Source of the DNA: Rotaria sordida
Taxonomy: Eukaryota; Rotifera; Eurotatoria; Philodinida; Philodinidae
Direction of reading: 5' to 3'
Length of the DNA: 64,000 nucleotides
NCBI GenBank assembly: GCA_905250125.1
Contig: CAJNOL010000309.1
Span: forward strand, 1,072-65,071
The notes below the pieces were generated by a model. That model was not told the origin of the DNA and searched no databases. It was given only the letters and a program-made list of their open reading frames with translations. Numbering within the stretch: position 1 is the stretch's first letter; every line of letters starts with the position of its first letter. Shown here piece after piece: positions 21,911-34,716 of this stretch. The translations under genes and the position numbers were made by a program.

Positions 21911-23587
21911 TTAATGATAAATTATTTTTGTAATCCAATCTGTATAATACGATATTTTTGTATATACACCAAGACCAGCACAACTAAAACCCCATGATAT
22001 TAAACCAACTAAATGCCAACGACCATTTCTTAACAAAACCATTGGACCGCCTGAATCACCCTACGACAAAAAAATAAAGAAGAAGAAGAAAATTTATTTT
22101 CGAAATTTAATTTTTTGGTTTTAAAATTTACTTGACATGCATCACATGTTGAATTTTGACATAAACCAGCACAGAGAGTTGTTATTGAATTAACATCTTT
22201 TAATCTACATTGATCATTTGATTGAATAGGTACTTCAACTTCACGTAAATATCGAAAATTTCCTGTACCATGAGTATCTCCCCATCCAGTAACAAGTGTT
22301 CGATCACCAATTTGAATAAAATTTGATATTGATGATAAACATATTGAACGAATAAAAGGATTAAATATAAGTGAATTAGATAATTGAAGTAATGCAATAT
22401 CATGTACCCACCGAGTTAATTTTCCATTATACGAAGGATACTATATAAAATAAGAAAAAAAAGAATAATTACTATTTTTGAAAAAAATCTTTCAATTTAA
22501 TATTATATACAACAACAATTTGTTTAATTGTTCTTTTTACTCGTGAATGTTCTACATTATATCGATCGTGTATACCGAATTCGGCCAATAGATTTTCTGG
22601 ATTTGTTCTATATTGATTCAAGTATTTCTTTTTTCTATTAGACAAAAAAAAAAAGAAAATAAATATATAAAAATATACCCATTAACACAATGTGCTGCAG
22701 TTATGATCCAGTTGGCATTGAGAACCGTTGCTAAATGTTGAAAAGAATCAATTGAGAAAGAAAAAAAAAATAAAAGAAAAAGTTATATTAAGATTTAACC
22801 TCCACAAAATTTGCCACGATCATTAAGAAGTACTTGCCATGGATGACTATGTGGTACAGCTTGTCGACCACCAACAATACGACTAGTAACACCACGAGAA
22901 AATTTATAACCATTTGTTGATGTTAAACCACATTCTATTTTGAATATAGTTGAAATTCAAATATTGAGAAGTTTTATTTACCAGCATAGTTTTCTGCTGA
23001 TAAGATAAATGAACTAATTAAATGAGAAGGTGTACTCAATGCTTCTAGAAATCAAAAATCATTCAATACAAGGAAAAAAGAATAATAAAATAGAAAAAAA
23101 CAAACTCACGTTCTATTTGAATAAGTTGATAATGCATAAAAAAATTTGCATCAAGATAGTAATCATTAAGACGAAATTCAATCATTAATGTTTGTCCTAC
23201 ACCAGCTACACGTACTTTACGACGATCACCACATAGTTCAACTTTTTCATGTTGTAATCCTGGTGTCCATAAATTAACAGAACCACGACGACAACCTGTT
23301 TTTAAATATTCTTCAACAGAAATTGGAATAAATATATAATCGAATTCAACAACAATACGCTAGAGAGAATTAAAGAACTTTACATCAAAAAAAAAAAATG
23401 AGAAATAGAATTCGACAACCTGATGTGATGAACCAACCACTAACCATTGACAATGAATAATTGATTCAGTATTCATCATTGTTGTTTTATTAAAATCAAG
23501 AACACCTGTATCATTTATAAAACTACGTAACAATGGACAATCAGATAGTACAACAGCTGGTATTGAATTTATTAAAATAATCATCAT
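21911..23587 (-). CDS. Secreted trypsin-like serine protease with N-terminal CUB-like region
   Basis: Eight minus-strand exons: 23420-23587, 23110-23359, 22982-23044, 22800-22934, 22679-22730, 22511-22634, 22132-22440, 21911-22060; 416 aa, phases agree. Residues 1-~16 form a short hydrophobic signal peptide starting M-M-I-I-L. An upstream in-frame ATG at 23677 would add 30 residues; the downstream start is preferred because it gives a normal signal peptide and follows an acceptor-like TTTAG. Residues ~17-160 contain cysteines and beta-rich sequence reminiscent of a CUB domain (tentative). The activation site is R-I-V-G-G at 179-183. Triad: His219 (T-A-A-H-C), Asp278 (H-D-I-A-L-L), Ser370 (G-D-S-G-G-P). 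Asp364, six before the serine, predicts trypsin-type cleavage after Lys/Arg. Function is extracellular proteolysis; target unknown. Confidence 0.88.
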
Positions 23588-25811
23588 CGAAATGAAATTT
23601 TTGCCTAAACTTCCGAAGAGAAATATATGAAAATATTTTAAATCGATGATCATCTTTATTTCTTTGTCAACAATCAAGAGTTATTCGTATTATTGTTGTT
23701 CTTATTATCATTTTTTAAGCTAGGAGCTACAATAAATAATCAATTTTTTTCTTTTTCCTCTTTCTCGTCAATGTAAAAAAAAAAAAAGGTATCTTTTAGT
23801 TTAACCTTCAAAAAAAAACGAAGAATAAATGTGATCGACACACATAAAAGAAGGTCTCATCATTGTTTGAAGTATGCTGATAGAATTTCTTATTTTGAGA
23901 ACCTTGATTGAAGTAAATAAGATTTCGTTTTGTTATTTGTTTGTGTTATTGATTCTTTCCTTTTGACTAGACAATTTAACAAAAGACAAATATTACAAAA
24001 AGATTTTTTGTTTGCCTCCTTATTATTTTTACAGACTAGAGAACAATTTTATTATACATTTTTTTTGTCATAATAATTGTATAAAGCATTTTTTTTCCTC
24101 ACACTTTTGCGTGACTTCAATTCGACAGTTAATTTTATCCGACTTCTTTCTCTTATTCTTTATTTATTTGAGTATATACGTAATAAATTACGAATAAAAG
24201 TATTTATGCAAATGATCACATTATCACGAAGAGGTCAGTTCTATTATTTATTACCATCCTTGAATTATGTATATTTTATCGTTTAGAGTATATATACATA
24301 CTAAGTTTATCACTAACAAAAATAAAAAATATGTAAAAACACGAACAATGTTATAATCAAGTGTATACACAAAAATGAAGAACAACAGAAATTTTGTCGA
24401 CTTCATCAAATGTCAAGTTCTGATAAGCGCCAAATAGTGGCACGTTTTATGTGTAGGTTGAATGATGAAAAAATAAGAGTAGATGTGAGTAATAATAATA
24501 ATATTACTAACATTGAATTCTTCAGAATCTATGTATCAACAATGCGATAGTGCCAGATGCGGGGGTATATATACATGCATAGAATACGAGTTATATATAA
24601 CTTTTTTTCCTCTCTCTCTCTCTCTACTCATATTGCATTCTCCCGCATGCTGAATGCATATTATGATTGCGAGCGTGTGTGTGTGTCGATAAACTTAGTA
24701 GTAAGTAGATGTGTATGTGCTCAATTGGCTTGCCTATAGGCTTGCTTTTTTTTTTCTTCTCTCTGGCTTTTTCGTCAGTTGTACAGTAGTAAAAGGAGAA
24801 CATATACAAGACTATTGTCCAGTACCATTGGCCGGTCATTGACTCACGCTGGCGTCTTTCTTTTTCTCTTTACTGTCGATGATAAAAAAAAAAAGAAAAA
24901 AGAAAAAAAAAGAAACTAATCTATATGTGCGCTATTGCAATCTCTTGCGTGGTTATAGTAGTAGTGCATATGGGAGAAAAAGAGAGCAACATAAAGAGAG
25001 GGAGAGAAAAAACGAACGGAAGGACGACGACCAAAACAAGCAGTAGTGGTTTGTATACAGTGGAGAGTAAGCTGCTTGCATGCTACCTCCTCTTTTATCG
25101 ACACAACAATGATTATGACTTGATCGTTAAGGTTCAGTCTTTCTTTCCGTTCTTCTTTTTCTTCTTTTCTCTGCTTACTGAGACACCGATGATAGATGGT
25201 GATGATGATGATGATGATTCCAAGTCAAACACAATTTGATTCTTCCCCTTTCCGTTGCCTTTCTCGTATATATATATATATATATATTCATTCTAGACTA
25301 TGTGCATTTACAAAAGTATTGAACGAATTATTCGTAAGCTGATTGAAGTTTTTTCTTTTCATTATAGCTTATTACTTTTTTTTTTGGTCCTTAGTATTTA
25401 TATTATTATATAATCAAAAAAAAAGAGAAAAAAGAAGAAAAAAGTTATATTATTAGAGAAACAGAAATATCTTGAGAATATAAACAAAAATTCTTTTATC
25501 GTAAAACATGAAAGGTATGTATCTTATCAACATATTTTCTATATAAATAAAATCTTTGATTTTATACTTAAGAAAACTCAATATTTTCTTTTTTAAATAT
25601 CTTCTGCACTCTAGTGATGTCGCTCTTATTCCAATGGACCATTGGCTAATTTAGTTTATTTATTTTTCTAAAAAAACAAAAAAAAAAAAAAGAAAAACTT
25701 CACACATTATTTATATTCTTCTAGATGCATAATATATAAATTAAATATTATTATTGTTATTTTTTTTTTTGGTATTTGATTTAAAAAACAAAATAACAAC
25801 AAAAAGAAATT
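23588..25811. other. Divergent spacer between protease and tropomyosin genes
   Basis: 2.2 kb, low complexity, presumably holding both promoters. Visible: CT-rich run at 24611-24626, purine-rich tracts at 24880-24915 and 24975-25010, a GATGAT run at 25200-25217, (TA)n at about 25267-25288, TATATAAATA near 25540, and poly-A/T runs. ATTCTTCTAG ending at about 25724 may be the acceptor preceding the tropomyosin 5' UTR. No protein-coding signal recognised. Confidence 0.45.
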
Positions 25812-28062
25812 ATGTCAAGTTTTCTTCCATCATCATCTCATACAAATGCTGCTAGTAGTGGTATGAATACATTGCAACGTTCAACAGTGAACAATGCTGC
25901 AGCTGATGCATTACGAAAAAAAATGCAACAATTACGTGATGAACTTGAACAGGTTAAAGATGATTTAGAACGTTCACGTAAAGATTTAGAAAAAGAACGA
26001 AATGCTCGTGAAACTGTATGTTAAATATTTAACAAAAAAAAAATTGTTTTTTGATTTAAAAAAGAATAATAATTTATTTAGGCTGATTCTGAAGTTAGTC
26101 AATTAACACGAAAACTTCATTCATTTGAAGAACAACTTGAACGTACAGAAGAACGTTTAGTTCAAACAACAAATAAACTTGATGAAGCATCACATACAGC
26201 TGATGAACGAGAACGGTTTGTTATTTTTTTTGTTTTATGAAGAGTTTAATTTCTACTATTAATTTTTAATTTTTTTTTTTCTTTTTAGATCAAGAAAAAT
26301 GCTTGAAAATCAATTAAATCTTGGTAGTGATCGTACAGAACTACTTGAAATGCAATTAAAAGAAGCTCGTGCACTAGCAACAGAATCTGATAAAAAATAT
26401 GATGAAGTTAGTTGTTTGATTTAGTTTTTGATTCCTATTTTTTATATTTTTATTTTTAGGTAGCACGAAAATTATTAATTCATGAAAATGAACTTGAAAA
26501 AGCAGAAGAACGTGCTAAACGAGCAGAAACGTAACTTAAATTTTTTTTTTTTTTGTGTTAATATTAGATTTGATTGAAGATTTATTTTTTCTTTTTATTT
26601 GCTTAGGAAATGTACTGATTTAGAACAAGAAATGAAAAATCTTCATCATCAATTAAAATCCTATTTGGCTCGTATTGATGATGTAATATAGAATTAAATT
26701 TTGAATATAATTTTAATGTGAATCAATGATTTCTTTTTTTTAAATATAGGCTCAAAATAAAGAACAAACATGTGAAGATCAAATTCGTCGTCTTTCTCAA
26801 CATTTAAAAGATGTAAGTTTATAGGCATTCTTTTTTTTTTCGTAGAGAGATCATTTTTTAAAGATATAAATAAAAAAAAAAAACCTAGGCTGAACGACGA
26901 TCAGATCTTGTTTTTAAAGAACGATATGATCTACAAAAAGTAGTAGAATTTTTTGCAGGTAGTTTATGAGATATGATTTTGATTTTTCATAGATATTATG
27001 TTTTTTCTTTTTCATTGTGCATTTTATTTGTTTTTTTTTTCCTACCTGCATGATTTTTTTGATTGCTGTGTTTGCATGTCTAGGCTGAAACTCGCGCCGA
27101 ATATTCTACCAAACAAGTACAACGACTACAGCGAGAAGTGGATACACTTGAAGGTTTGTAATGAGAGAAAAAAAAAAAAGATGGTATTTTATGGCTTATT
27201 ATACATATATTCAGTACAATTATTATTTTTCATGCTTTGAATGTTAATTTGGTTTTTCTGCATATAATTTATTTAGAATGAATTTCAAAGTTGTAGACTT
27301 AAATAGATTAGTGGATAGTTTATACATTAAATAATATTAATCATGTACAAACAAGGATATAAGAATTCATCGGCAGGGGTATTCCCAAGCAGAAAACGGA
27401 CGATCGTAGACATGAGTGGCACCATCTTGAGCATATTTTGTTTAAAACACATGAATCGTGACAATATGACATTCGATACAAGGCTTACACGATCGTAAAA
27501 GAGATCGTTTTCAATGAAAGAGCGTTGCTTCTGGTTCCAGTTCCGGTCAAAAACGAATTTGGTCCCGGTTCCGATAAAAAAAAAATAATTTGATTCCGAT
27601 CCCAATTAAAAAAGAATTCGATTCCGTTTCCGGCCAAAAAAAGAATTAGATCCTGCTTTCAATCTAAATAGAATTTGAGCTCGACCCGGTCGAGATTCTC
27701 TTGTTCATATCGAGACGGATATCCCTATCCTGATGATGTCAAGACATCCATTCTTAATCGAAAAGTTGCAATCATTTCTGGTAGATCCATAAAAAAAAAA
27801 ATCTGTTCTTTGTTTTTTTAGAACAACATAATAAGTTTTTGTTTATTTCAAATATAATTTAAAAAATAGAGATGTAAGACATGATTGATATTGAGTTTCA
27901 ACAATCGAGAAAATTTTTTTGAAAAACTTTTTTTTCATATTTTATTTTAATAAGTTAACATGTCATTTTCTATTTGTAGAAGAATTACAAACTGAACGTG
28001 ATCGTTGCAAAACTCTTCAAAACGAAATGGAACGTTGTTTCTCCGATTTACAACTACTTTAA
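25812..28062 (+). CDS. Tropomyosin with alternative penultimate exon
   Basis: Exons 25812-26015, 26082-26215, 26289-26406, 26460-26530, 26607-26682, 26750-26812, then either 26889-26958 (7A) or 27084-27153 (7B), then 27980-28062. Using one of 7A/7B gives 272 aa. Tropomyosin is a parallel coiled-coil dimer lying along actin, controlling myosin and other actin-binder access. The family signature K-L-D-E-A-S-H-T-A-D-E, then S-R-K-M-L-E-N, then K-Y-D-E-V-A-R-K-L and E-L-E-K-A-E-E-R-A are seen, with heptad repeats throughout after a ~25-residue Ser/Asn-rich non-helical N-terminus. 7B (A-E-T-R-A-E-Y...) is the canonical version; 7A (A-E-R-R-S-D-L...) is divergent. Both are exactly 70 nt in the same phase. 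The intron before the last exon holds a minisatellite. Confidence 0.92.
27541..27690. repeat. ~29-bp minisatellite in the last tropomyosin intron
   Basis: About five degenerate units of the type TTCCGGTCAAAAAAGAATT followed by YGATTCCG begin near 27541, 27569, 27597, 27628 and 27657 (period 28-31 bp). The array ends in CCCGGTCGAGATTC. Intron size is 826 bp, much larger than others of the gene. Confidence 0.6.
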
Positions 28063-28559
28063 AAAAAAAATATCTCAGGATGAACATTCTATTGTATCGT
28101 TTATATCTTTTATCATCTGTCATACATTCATTTGCTACAAAAACATTTTTTTTTCTTATATTATTATTAGCACACAATCCCAGTTTGTCTAATTGTCAAT
28201 ATATCATCATTTGTGTGTATGTGTGTGTGTGTTTCATTTCGGTTTTTTTTTCTTTCTCAGTCTCTTTTGTTCAAAATAAAGTAATCACGTTCATATATTG
28301 TACTTATCTATTCTCTCAGATCATTTCTCTGTAGTCATTTTAGTTTAATTCGTTCAGATCTACTATATAGTCAAATGAGAGATTTTTATTATTATTATTA
28401 TTATTGCCATGATTTTACTTCTTCTTTTCATTTGTCTTGTATTCGTAACAGTGAACATTAAAAAAAAAAAAAGAAAATTTCCATCGTTGGAAACAAAAAT
28501 CCTTTTTTATATATACACACATATACATATATATATATATATATCCATGCATTCTTCAG
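28063..28559. other. Spacer between tropomyosin and SRP9
   Basis: Tropomyosin 3' UTR and SRP9 upstream region. Contains a (GT)n stretch near 28215-28232, ATT repeats at 28387-28405 and (TA)n at 28525-28544. CATTCTTCAG at 28550-28559 abuts the SRP9 ATG and is a candidate spliced-leader acceptor. Confidence 0.45.
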
Positions 28560-28787
28560 ATGTTTATACAATCGTGGGACGAATTTGCTAAACAAGCTGA
28601 ACGACTTTATCTTAATGATCCAATAAATTGTCGTCTTTGTTTAAAATATCGAAATGAAATGCTTATATTACGTTTAACTGATAATCATACATGTCTTCAA
28701 TATAAAACCAAATATGCTCAAGATGTGAAAAAAGCTGAAAAATTTATGTCAAGTCTTTTACGTCATATGGCATCGAAAGAAACATAA
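28560..28787 (+). CDS. SRP9: Signal recognition particle 9 kDa protein
   Basis: Single exon, 75 aa. SRP9 pairs with SRP14 on the Alu domain of 7SL RNA and causes elongation arrest during co-translational targeting to the ER. The family pattern is clear: W-D-E-F-A-K-Q-A-E-R-L-Y near the N-terminus, the basic L-K-Y-R-N segment, T-D-N-H-T-C-L-Q-Y-K-T, and A-Q-D-V-K-K-A-E-K-F near the C-terminus. Slightly shorter than human SRP9 (86 aa), lacking part of the C-terminal tail. The start directly follows TTCTTCAG, so trans-splicing would leave essentially no genomic 5' UTR. Confidence 0.93.
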   Translation: MFIQSWDEFAKQAERLYLNDPINCRLCLKYRNEMLILRLTDNHTCLQYKTKYAQDVKKAEKFMSSLLRHMASKET

Positions 28788-29532
28788 AAAATAAATTATT
28801 TTTTTATTTGTTATTGTTAACCACGAAAAAAAAAAATTGTTTTTATTTTTATTGTTAACTAAGAAAAAATAAAATAAAAAAAACACGAAGAAAACAAAAT
28901 AAAAGGATGATGTAAGAATTTTTAAGTTGAACAAAATATCATAAAACTTGAATTGTATTTTTCAAGTATTCATCATATAGAGACATCAAAGGAAAAAATC
29001 CTCTCTTTTTTTTTTCAACTCTTAATTTTTACGATGTGTGCTGTTATCAATTCGCACCTTTTTCCTTTTTTTTTTTTTTCGTGTTTCTCCTATGTGTTCT
29101 GTTCTCTCTTTAATATGAACACATTTAACCGAATGATTGAGACAATATATATGAATCTTATTTTTTTTTTTATCTTCTTTCATCCATTTGAAATTTATTG
29201 ATTATTACATGAGAAGAATGAACATGGTAATTAACAAGCAATCGACTAATGATACATAGAGAAGAAGAGACTTTGATCAATGATACCGACATTTTAATCA
29301 TTCTATACAAATATCTTTTTTTTTTTTTTTTTGAAATGAAATAATGAAGTTGAAATTTTATTTTCGATAATTGAAAAAAAAACACAAGACAAAAACAAAA
29401 AGAAAATCAATGCTTTATACAATGTCCATTGAATTAAGAAGAAAAAGAAGAAGAAGAAGAAGCAAAAGAAAAAAAAAATCATTGTTCGACTAGAATGTGC
29501 AATAAGAATTAAGAATAAAGTTTTTTTCTTTT
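28788..29532. other. Convergent spacer between SRP9 and Evx
   Basis: 3' regions of two convergent genes: poly-T and poly-A tracts, AATAAA-like signals on both strands, an AAG/GAA tract at about 29439-29465. No further gene seen. Confidence 0.5.
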
Positions 29533-32500
29533 TTATGTGCTTGTTGTTGTTGTTGTTGATTCATTCACTGCATGTGATAAAAAACTTGCTAAACCCATGG
29601 CTGGTAACGCAAAATTGATTGTAGGTTTTATTGGTGAATGTTGTTGATGATTTTGTTTTGGTGATGAACTAGATGATGTTGGTGATGATGCCGATGAACA
29701 TGATGTTATTGTATCTGTTGATCCATTGAGTATTTGTGATGTTGGCATTGGTCGAATTTTTGTAGTTGCTAATCGAACAGCAGCTGTTGTTAAAGGATTT
29801 AGCTGTGGTAATACCATTGGATTAATACCCGATTGAGATGGAACATAACTTGAAGCAGCAGCTGCATACATATAAGAAAAATATGAAAATGGATCACCAG
29901 GATAACCTGGCCAAGCAAATGCTAATTTTTGTCGTTTATCTTTCATTCGACGATTTTGAAACCAAACCTAAAGAAGATTTTAGTTTTTTATTTCATTTTA
30001 AATAAGAAATAGAATAGTCCAATGGCAGATTTAGGGAGCAGAAACAATTGCTCCTCCCTTCGGAAATATTTTTCTCAACAGGAAATGCCTTAAAATGAAC
30101 CGATATAATCTCTAACCGACTTCAAAAGATATTTTATGATCATCAGGGATGATCCAATCGGGAGTATGACACCCCCGGATCAAAAAGACTTTGTTTTTTT
30201 TCCAGTGAAGCAGTGTTTTATACAGACGTGCGTTTCCCGAGAGGCGACAAACCCTCATTGTTGAATGCACAATAACTACAAACTCTGAGAGGCCCAACGC
30301 CTCCACACTGAGTAAAACACTGTAGCAAAGATAAAAATTTGCTGTGCACTTTCTTAGAAAAAACATTGCAACACTCCCATACTCCAATTTTGGTTGTCTC
30401 GGGCAGGTCCTTATGACCATGATCGAACCCCTCTCTTCTTTCTCAAAATTCTTACTTTAATAGTTGATTCTGGTAATTGTAATTCAGCTGCTAACTCACA
30501 GCGTCTTGGTCGACTAACATAATTTTCACGAAGAAATTCTTTTTCAAGTCTTGCTAATTGTTCACGTGAAAATGCTGTTCGATATCGACGAATATTATCA
30601 TCATTAGAATTTGTTGAATTCATATTATTATTTTTATGATTGATTAAATGACCATTTATATTTGTTGAATCGTCTGTGAAAAAGAACAAAAACAAAAAAA
30701 GAAAATTTTTGTTTTTATAAAAAAATTCATTTTCATCATACCATTATCATCAGATAAACATTCATCAGAAAATATTCCTGAATTAGTTCCTAATAGATAT
30801 GAATTATTAGTACCTAACATGATTGTTATTTTTTTCTTCAAATGAAATCTTCGATTATCAATATTATAGCAGACAATTTCTCTCTCTTCTCATTTTTCTT
30901 TTTTTTTTTTTTCTTTTTATTCTTCACATCATTATCACGCTCGTTCTCCTGACGATTATTCGTTCTTTTAGATTAATAATTGTATGTAAAAAGAATAAAA
31001 TAGATGCTATTGGTTGATAGAAATGAAGAGAAAAAAAGCAAAATAATTAAAAACAATGACTGGTTAACTATTCTTTTCGAAATGATCATGTTAATGACGA
31101 AGAGAACGAGAGATAGAGAGAGATAGAGCAAATAATTGCTAATATCATTAAATATAGAATGAACGTGAGGTGTGAACAATGAGAAGCATAATTAACAGTT
31201 TATTCTTTATGAAAATCGGACTAATGCAAATAGATATTGTCGTCTCGTCAAACGGATAAGACTTTGCATGAACAATTGAGATGAGACATATTACAAATAA
31301 AAATGAAATATATACAAAGTCAGACATAAATGTCGTTGATTGTTTTGTTTTTTTCCCTCTTTTTTTTTTTTTTTAAATATTAGATACAACTAATTGGCTC
31401 AACAAGACAAAAAAGAAAGGCTCCGCCCTCTCTTCACAAACGTTTGTCTTCTTTCACAAAAAAAAAAGAACATTTGTATCGGACACATTTGATGGTTTAT
31501 ATACGTTCATTTAACATTTTTAAGGGTCAATAAACATTCATTTTCTATGGCCATCATACCATGGCCGCTAGCAACAAAATGGTATGTCGTTAATCAATGA
31601 TAGATAATCACACGTTTTCACCTGACCTCCGCCTTACGATCGATTAAAACAAATCGTTATTTTGTTTTTCTTTTCAAAATAGAAAAGAGACATTATTCTT
31701 TTTTTTTTTAATCTCATTAAAGGTTTTGTTACTGATTGAAAGCACAGGTGTCTGTTATTCTGTCTATTCAGATTGATTTCATATGCCATTTATTAGTAGA
31801 TTACTACTATCAAAAGATCAAAGTAGAATGACTCTTTACTTATACGTTGTTGCATCAACAAAAGGGGACGTCAGGGATTACTTTTTTATTTTTATTTTTT
31901 TCTCATTTACTTTGCGTGTGACGGACAAAGCGTAGGTTGGTGTCTTCATTTTCTCGACACTTTACTATCATGCAAAGAAACGATTCACATACTGATATTA
32001 AGTTGGCATCAATAAAGGTTAACATTAAATGAATTTGATTTAATAATTAATCTAATGGTAGAGTCAAGAATGTGTAACTCAACCTCTTCCAGAAACTAAA
32101 CGAATCTATATTATTAATGAAGAAAATATTTATATTTCAGCTTCAAGCAGAGGCGTTGAACTTCACTACTAAAACTAAGCGAATATTAAGATTCGATCTT
32201 TTTTCTTTTTTTTTGCTAAATGTTCGATGATTGAATAGAACATAAAAATAAAAGGTTCTACATATGAGTGACTTCAATCATTTTTATCACATATGTGTAA
32301 CTGTTATAAAAAATAAACACAGCAGTAGCATCGATTCACTTTCACATGTCAATGTTTACTTATTTTGTTTCTTTCTTTTTTGTTTTCTCTATTCATATCT
32401 TCGACTTTACCGCTAATGATTCGATCGATATTATCATTGGGAAATAAATTTCAACACGAAATAAACCGACAAAAAGATTTAATAGAAAGATAAAGATTTT

Positions 32501-33842
32501 CTTTTTTAAAATAGAACTATAATCAGGGGTATCCTGAGGTCACCAAGATTCTGGAAGGAAATGTTTTTTTGAAGCTTTTTCTACTATGAAAAAATCTTTT
32601 GAAAGAGAAACGATCGCTCCTAGCGTTCGTTCTCTAAATTCGCCATTGTCGTGACTATTGAGAAGGCAGGATTCACCGAAAATCGTTTAATTTCACTAGG
32701 GAAAAATGAAATTTTTCAAAGATTGCGAAATCACTCCTGACTAGAATCATATATTTACTGTTAACTGATCATTATAAAAATAAAGTACAACCATAAATAT
32801 TGTCTTTCTATGACACCATATGATAACAAAACTTTCGATTAGTACATGTTATTGTCGTTTTCTATTACTGATCAAGTCTCATTTAACATACTGACATCTG
32901 TTTGAGACTTCCCATAATGGCATCTCATCTTATATCGGTTTGCTCAATATTCAGATGTTCTACTTCTAAGACACAACTAAGAAGAAGAAGAAGAAACAAA
33001 AAAAAAAGAAAAAAGGTCAAGTAAGAAACTTACGATTGTCAATGATGCTATTGTCATATGTAAAAGAAATCTCGTCACAATCCTGATGATTTTGCTTGTA
33101 GATACCCATATTGGTTAGAGACTAAAGAAAAAAATGATGATTTTATGATTTCAATTATATATATATATATATTATATGTATATGTTCGATGATTTTTATG
33201 ATGGAATAAATGATTATGATCGAAATGAATTGATTTTTTTCTTTCTTTCTTTCTTTCTTTGCTTTTCGATTCGTTCGTTTGTTTTTTAAATCGTTATACA
33301 AAACCAATCATTAGGTGCGATGATTCTATATATATATATATATATCAATAGTAATAACTATTTTTCGCACGATTGAATGTTTGAAATAAAAAAAAAAAAA
33401 ACGGAAATGTTTTCTTTGTTATTCGATAGAAATAATTTGTGATATCATTTGTGTAAAAATTAATCTTAATTAACAGTTTAAAATTTCATGTTCTTTCTGG
33501 ATCATTTCATATTTGTTTGAAATGGTAATTTTTTTTTTCTTGTGTTGTTGCTGTTAAGTTCGTTCATTTTACAACTTTCTCTTTTTGCTATTTTTCTATT
33601 TATAACATGCGCATCAAACTCTCAAGAGTCATTATACAAATGAAAACAATAATAACAAACAAAAGAATAAAGACTTTCTATGATTAACACGTTTAGTCAA
33701 GAGTCGTTACACATTTCAATCAAAGGATTCACACATGTACAATGATATTGTGTTATGTTGTTACTGCTCGATTGCATCTCACAAAAAAGAGAGATCAAAA
33801 AGAAAAAAAAATGTATTGGTGACAGTCCTTGAATAATAAAAA

Positions 33843-33876
<34 letters not shown>

Positions 33877-33927
33877 CTTAATATAATCTTTTTTATGAGT
33901 TTGACTTACGTCAAAGAAATTCGTCAT
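29533..33927 (-). CDS. Evx: Even-skipped / Evx homeobox transcription factor
   Basis: Minus strand. Shared exons 30456-30673 and 29533-29967 encode a 60-residue homeodomain split by an intron just before V-W-F-Q-N-R-R. The sequence [25 protein letters not shown] and R-M-K-D-K-R-Q-K-L is diagnostic for the Eve/Evx class, and A-W-P-G-Y-P-G-D-P then Y-M-Y-A-A-A-A follow as in Evx proteins. Two in-frame 5' routes exist: 33910-33927 plus 33034-33121 (252-aa product, homeodomain about 64-123), or a separate first exon 30742-30820 (243 aa). Both join exon 30456-30673 in phase 1. Eve/Evx proteins pattern the posterior body and nervous system as DNA-binding regulators. The C-terminus is Ser/Thr-rich. 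The 2.2-kb first intron may carry regulatory DNA. Confidence 0.9.
30020..30425. repeat. GC-richer repeat fragment in the Evx homeodomain intron, hAT-like end
   Basis: The block starts CAATGGCAGATTTAGGGAG, resembling hAT-type ends (compare CAATGGCGAATTTAGAG read from the minus strand at about 32648). Internally, GACACCCCCGGATC followed by a T-run and TTCCAGTGAAG (about 30165-30210) resembles 36325-36375. No transposase. Probably a decayed non-autonomous element. Confidence 0.4.
33843..33873. repeat. (TA)n microsatellite
   Basis: About 14 TA units in the first Evx intron. A (CTTT)n run occurs at 33240-33260 and another (TA)n at about 33326-33345. Confidence 0.9.
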
Positions 33928-34716
33928 TGCATTGCTCTAGTTTCTTGTCAAGTATACAAATAAAAAAATCGGCGTCAACATTTACTTAAAAATGATCCGT
34001 TAAATTGATTATATAGGTTTTTTTTTCTCTCTGTTATTAAATCTATGTGATAGAAAATAAAATGTTCAAACGAAGACACAGATCATAAATCATTCTGTTC
34101 ATCTTCATTAGATACGCAAAATGAAATTAATTTTTTTTACTTGCTTTGTCATTTTTTTTTCTTCCTCGTCTTCTTTTGAACATAGGACCGCCCACGAAAT
34201 TAACAAAAGAAATTTTATCAGATAAGGATGAGAAAGGCGGTGGCATCAATTGATTTTTTCTTCTCTTTTCTCGTGTTTCGTTCACCTGCAAATAAATTTG
34301 TTGTCATCTTTTTGTTTTAGAAAGAACCATGCATTACCGTTTCGCGTGTATGAATAGATAAAGATACTATCCACACGCATTTTGTTGTATTTCTTTGATC
34401 TAATAAGTAAAAGATGCATGACTCTATTCGGTAGCTTAAATAGATGATGAAAATTAGTTAAACTTGTTTTTCATTATCGATTGATGACCTTTTGCAGGAA
34501 ATATATAATTGTTTTAGTATACAAAGAAAGAAAGAAAGAAATGAAAATGATTTTTAAATGAAGCATAGAGAGTGAGAGGAAAGTTTTTTGTCAGAGTATA
34601 AAGAAAACATTTGAAGTGATTTCGTACTATTCAAAACTAGATGAGTAAATCTGTGGATATTTGACTCCTTTTTTTGTCGTGATAGGCACATGGAAAGAGA
34701 TAGCGAACATATTGAA

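Noticed and set aside
23588-23677. Longer N-terminus of the protease from ATG 23677
   Set aside because: It would bury the signal peptide behind a charged 30-residue extension and crosses an acceptor-like TTTAG; kept only as an alternative.
24925-25239. 104-codon plus-strand frame between protease and tropomyosin
   Set aside because: Low-complexity Phe and Asp runs from T-rich and GAT repeats; no motifs.
26889-27153. Inclusion of both tropomyosin exons 7A and 7B in one transcript
   Set aside because: Two 70-nt exons together would shift the reading frame of the last exon.
27355-27745. Possible hAT element bounded by CAGGGGTATTCCC and a GGATATCCCTATCCTG end
   Set aside because: The ends are only partly alike and the flanking octamers do not match, so only the internal minisatellite is reported.
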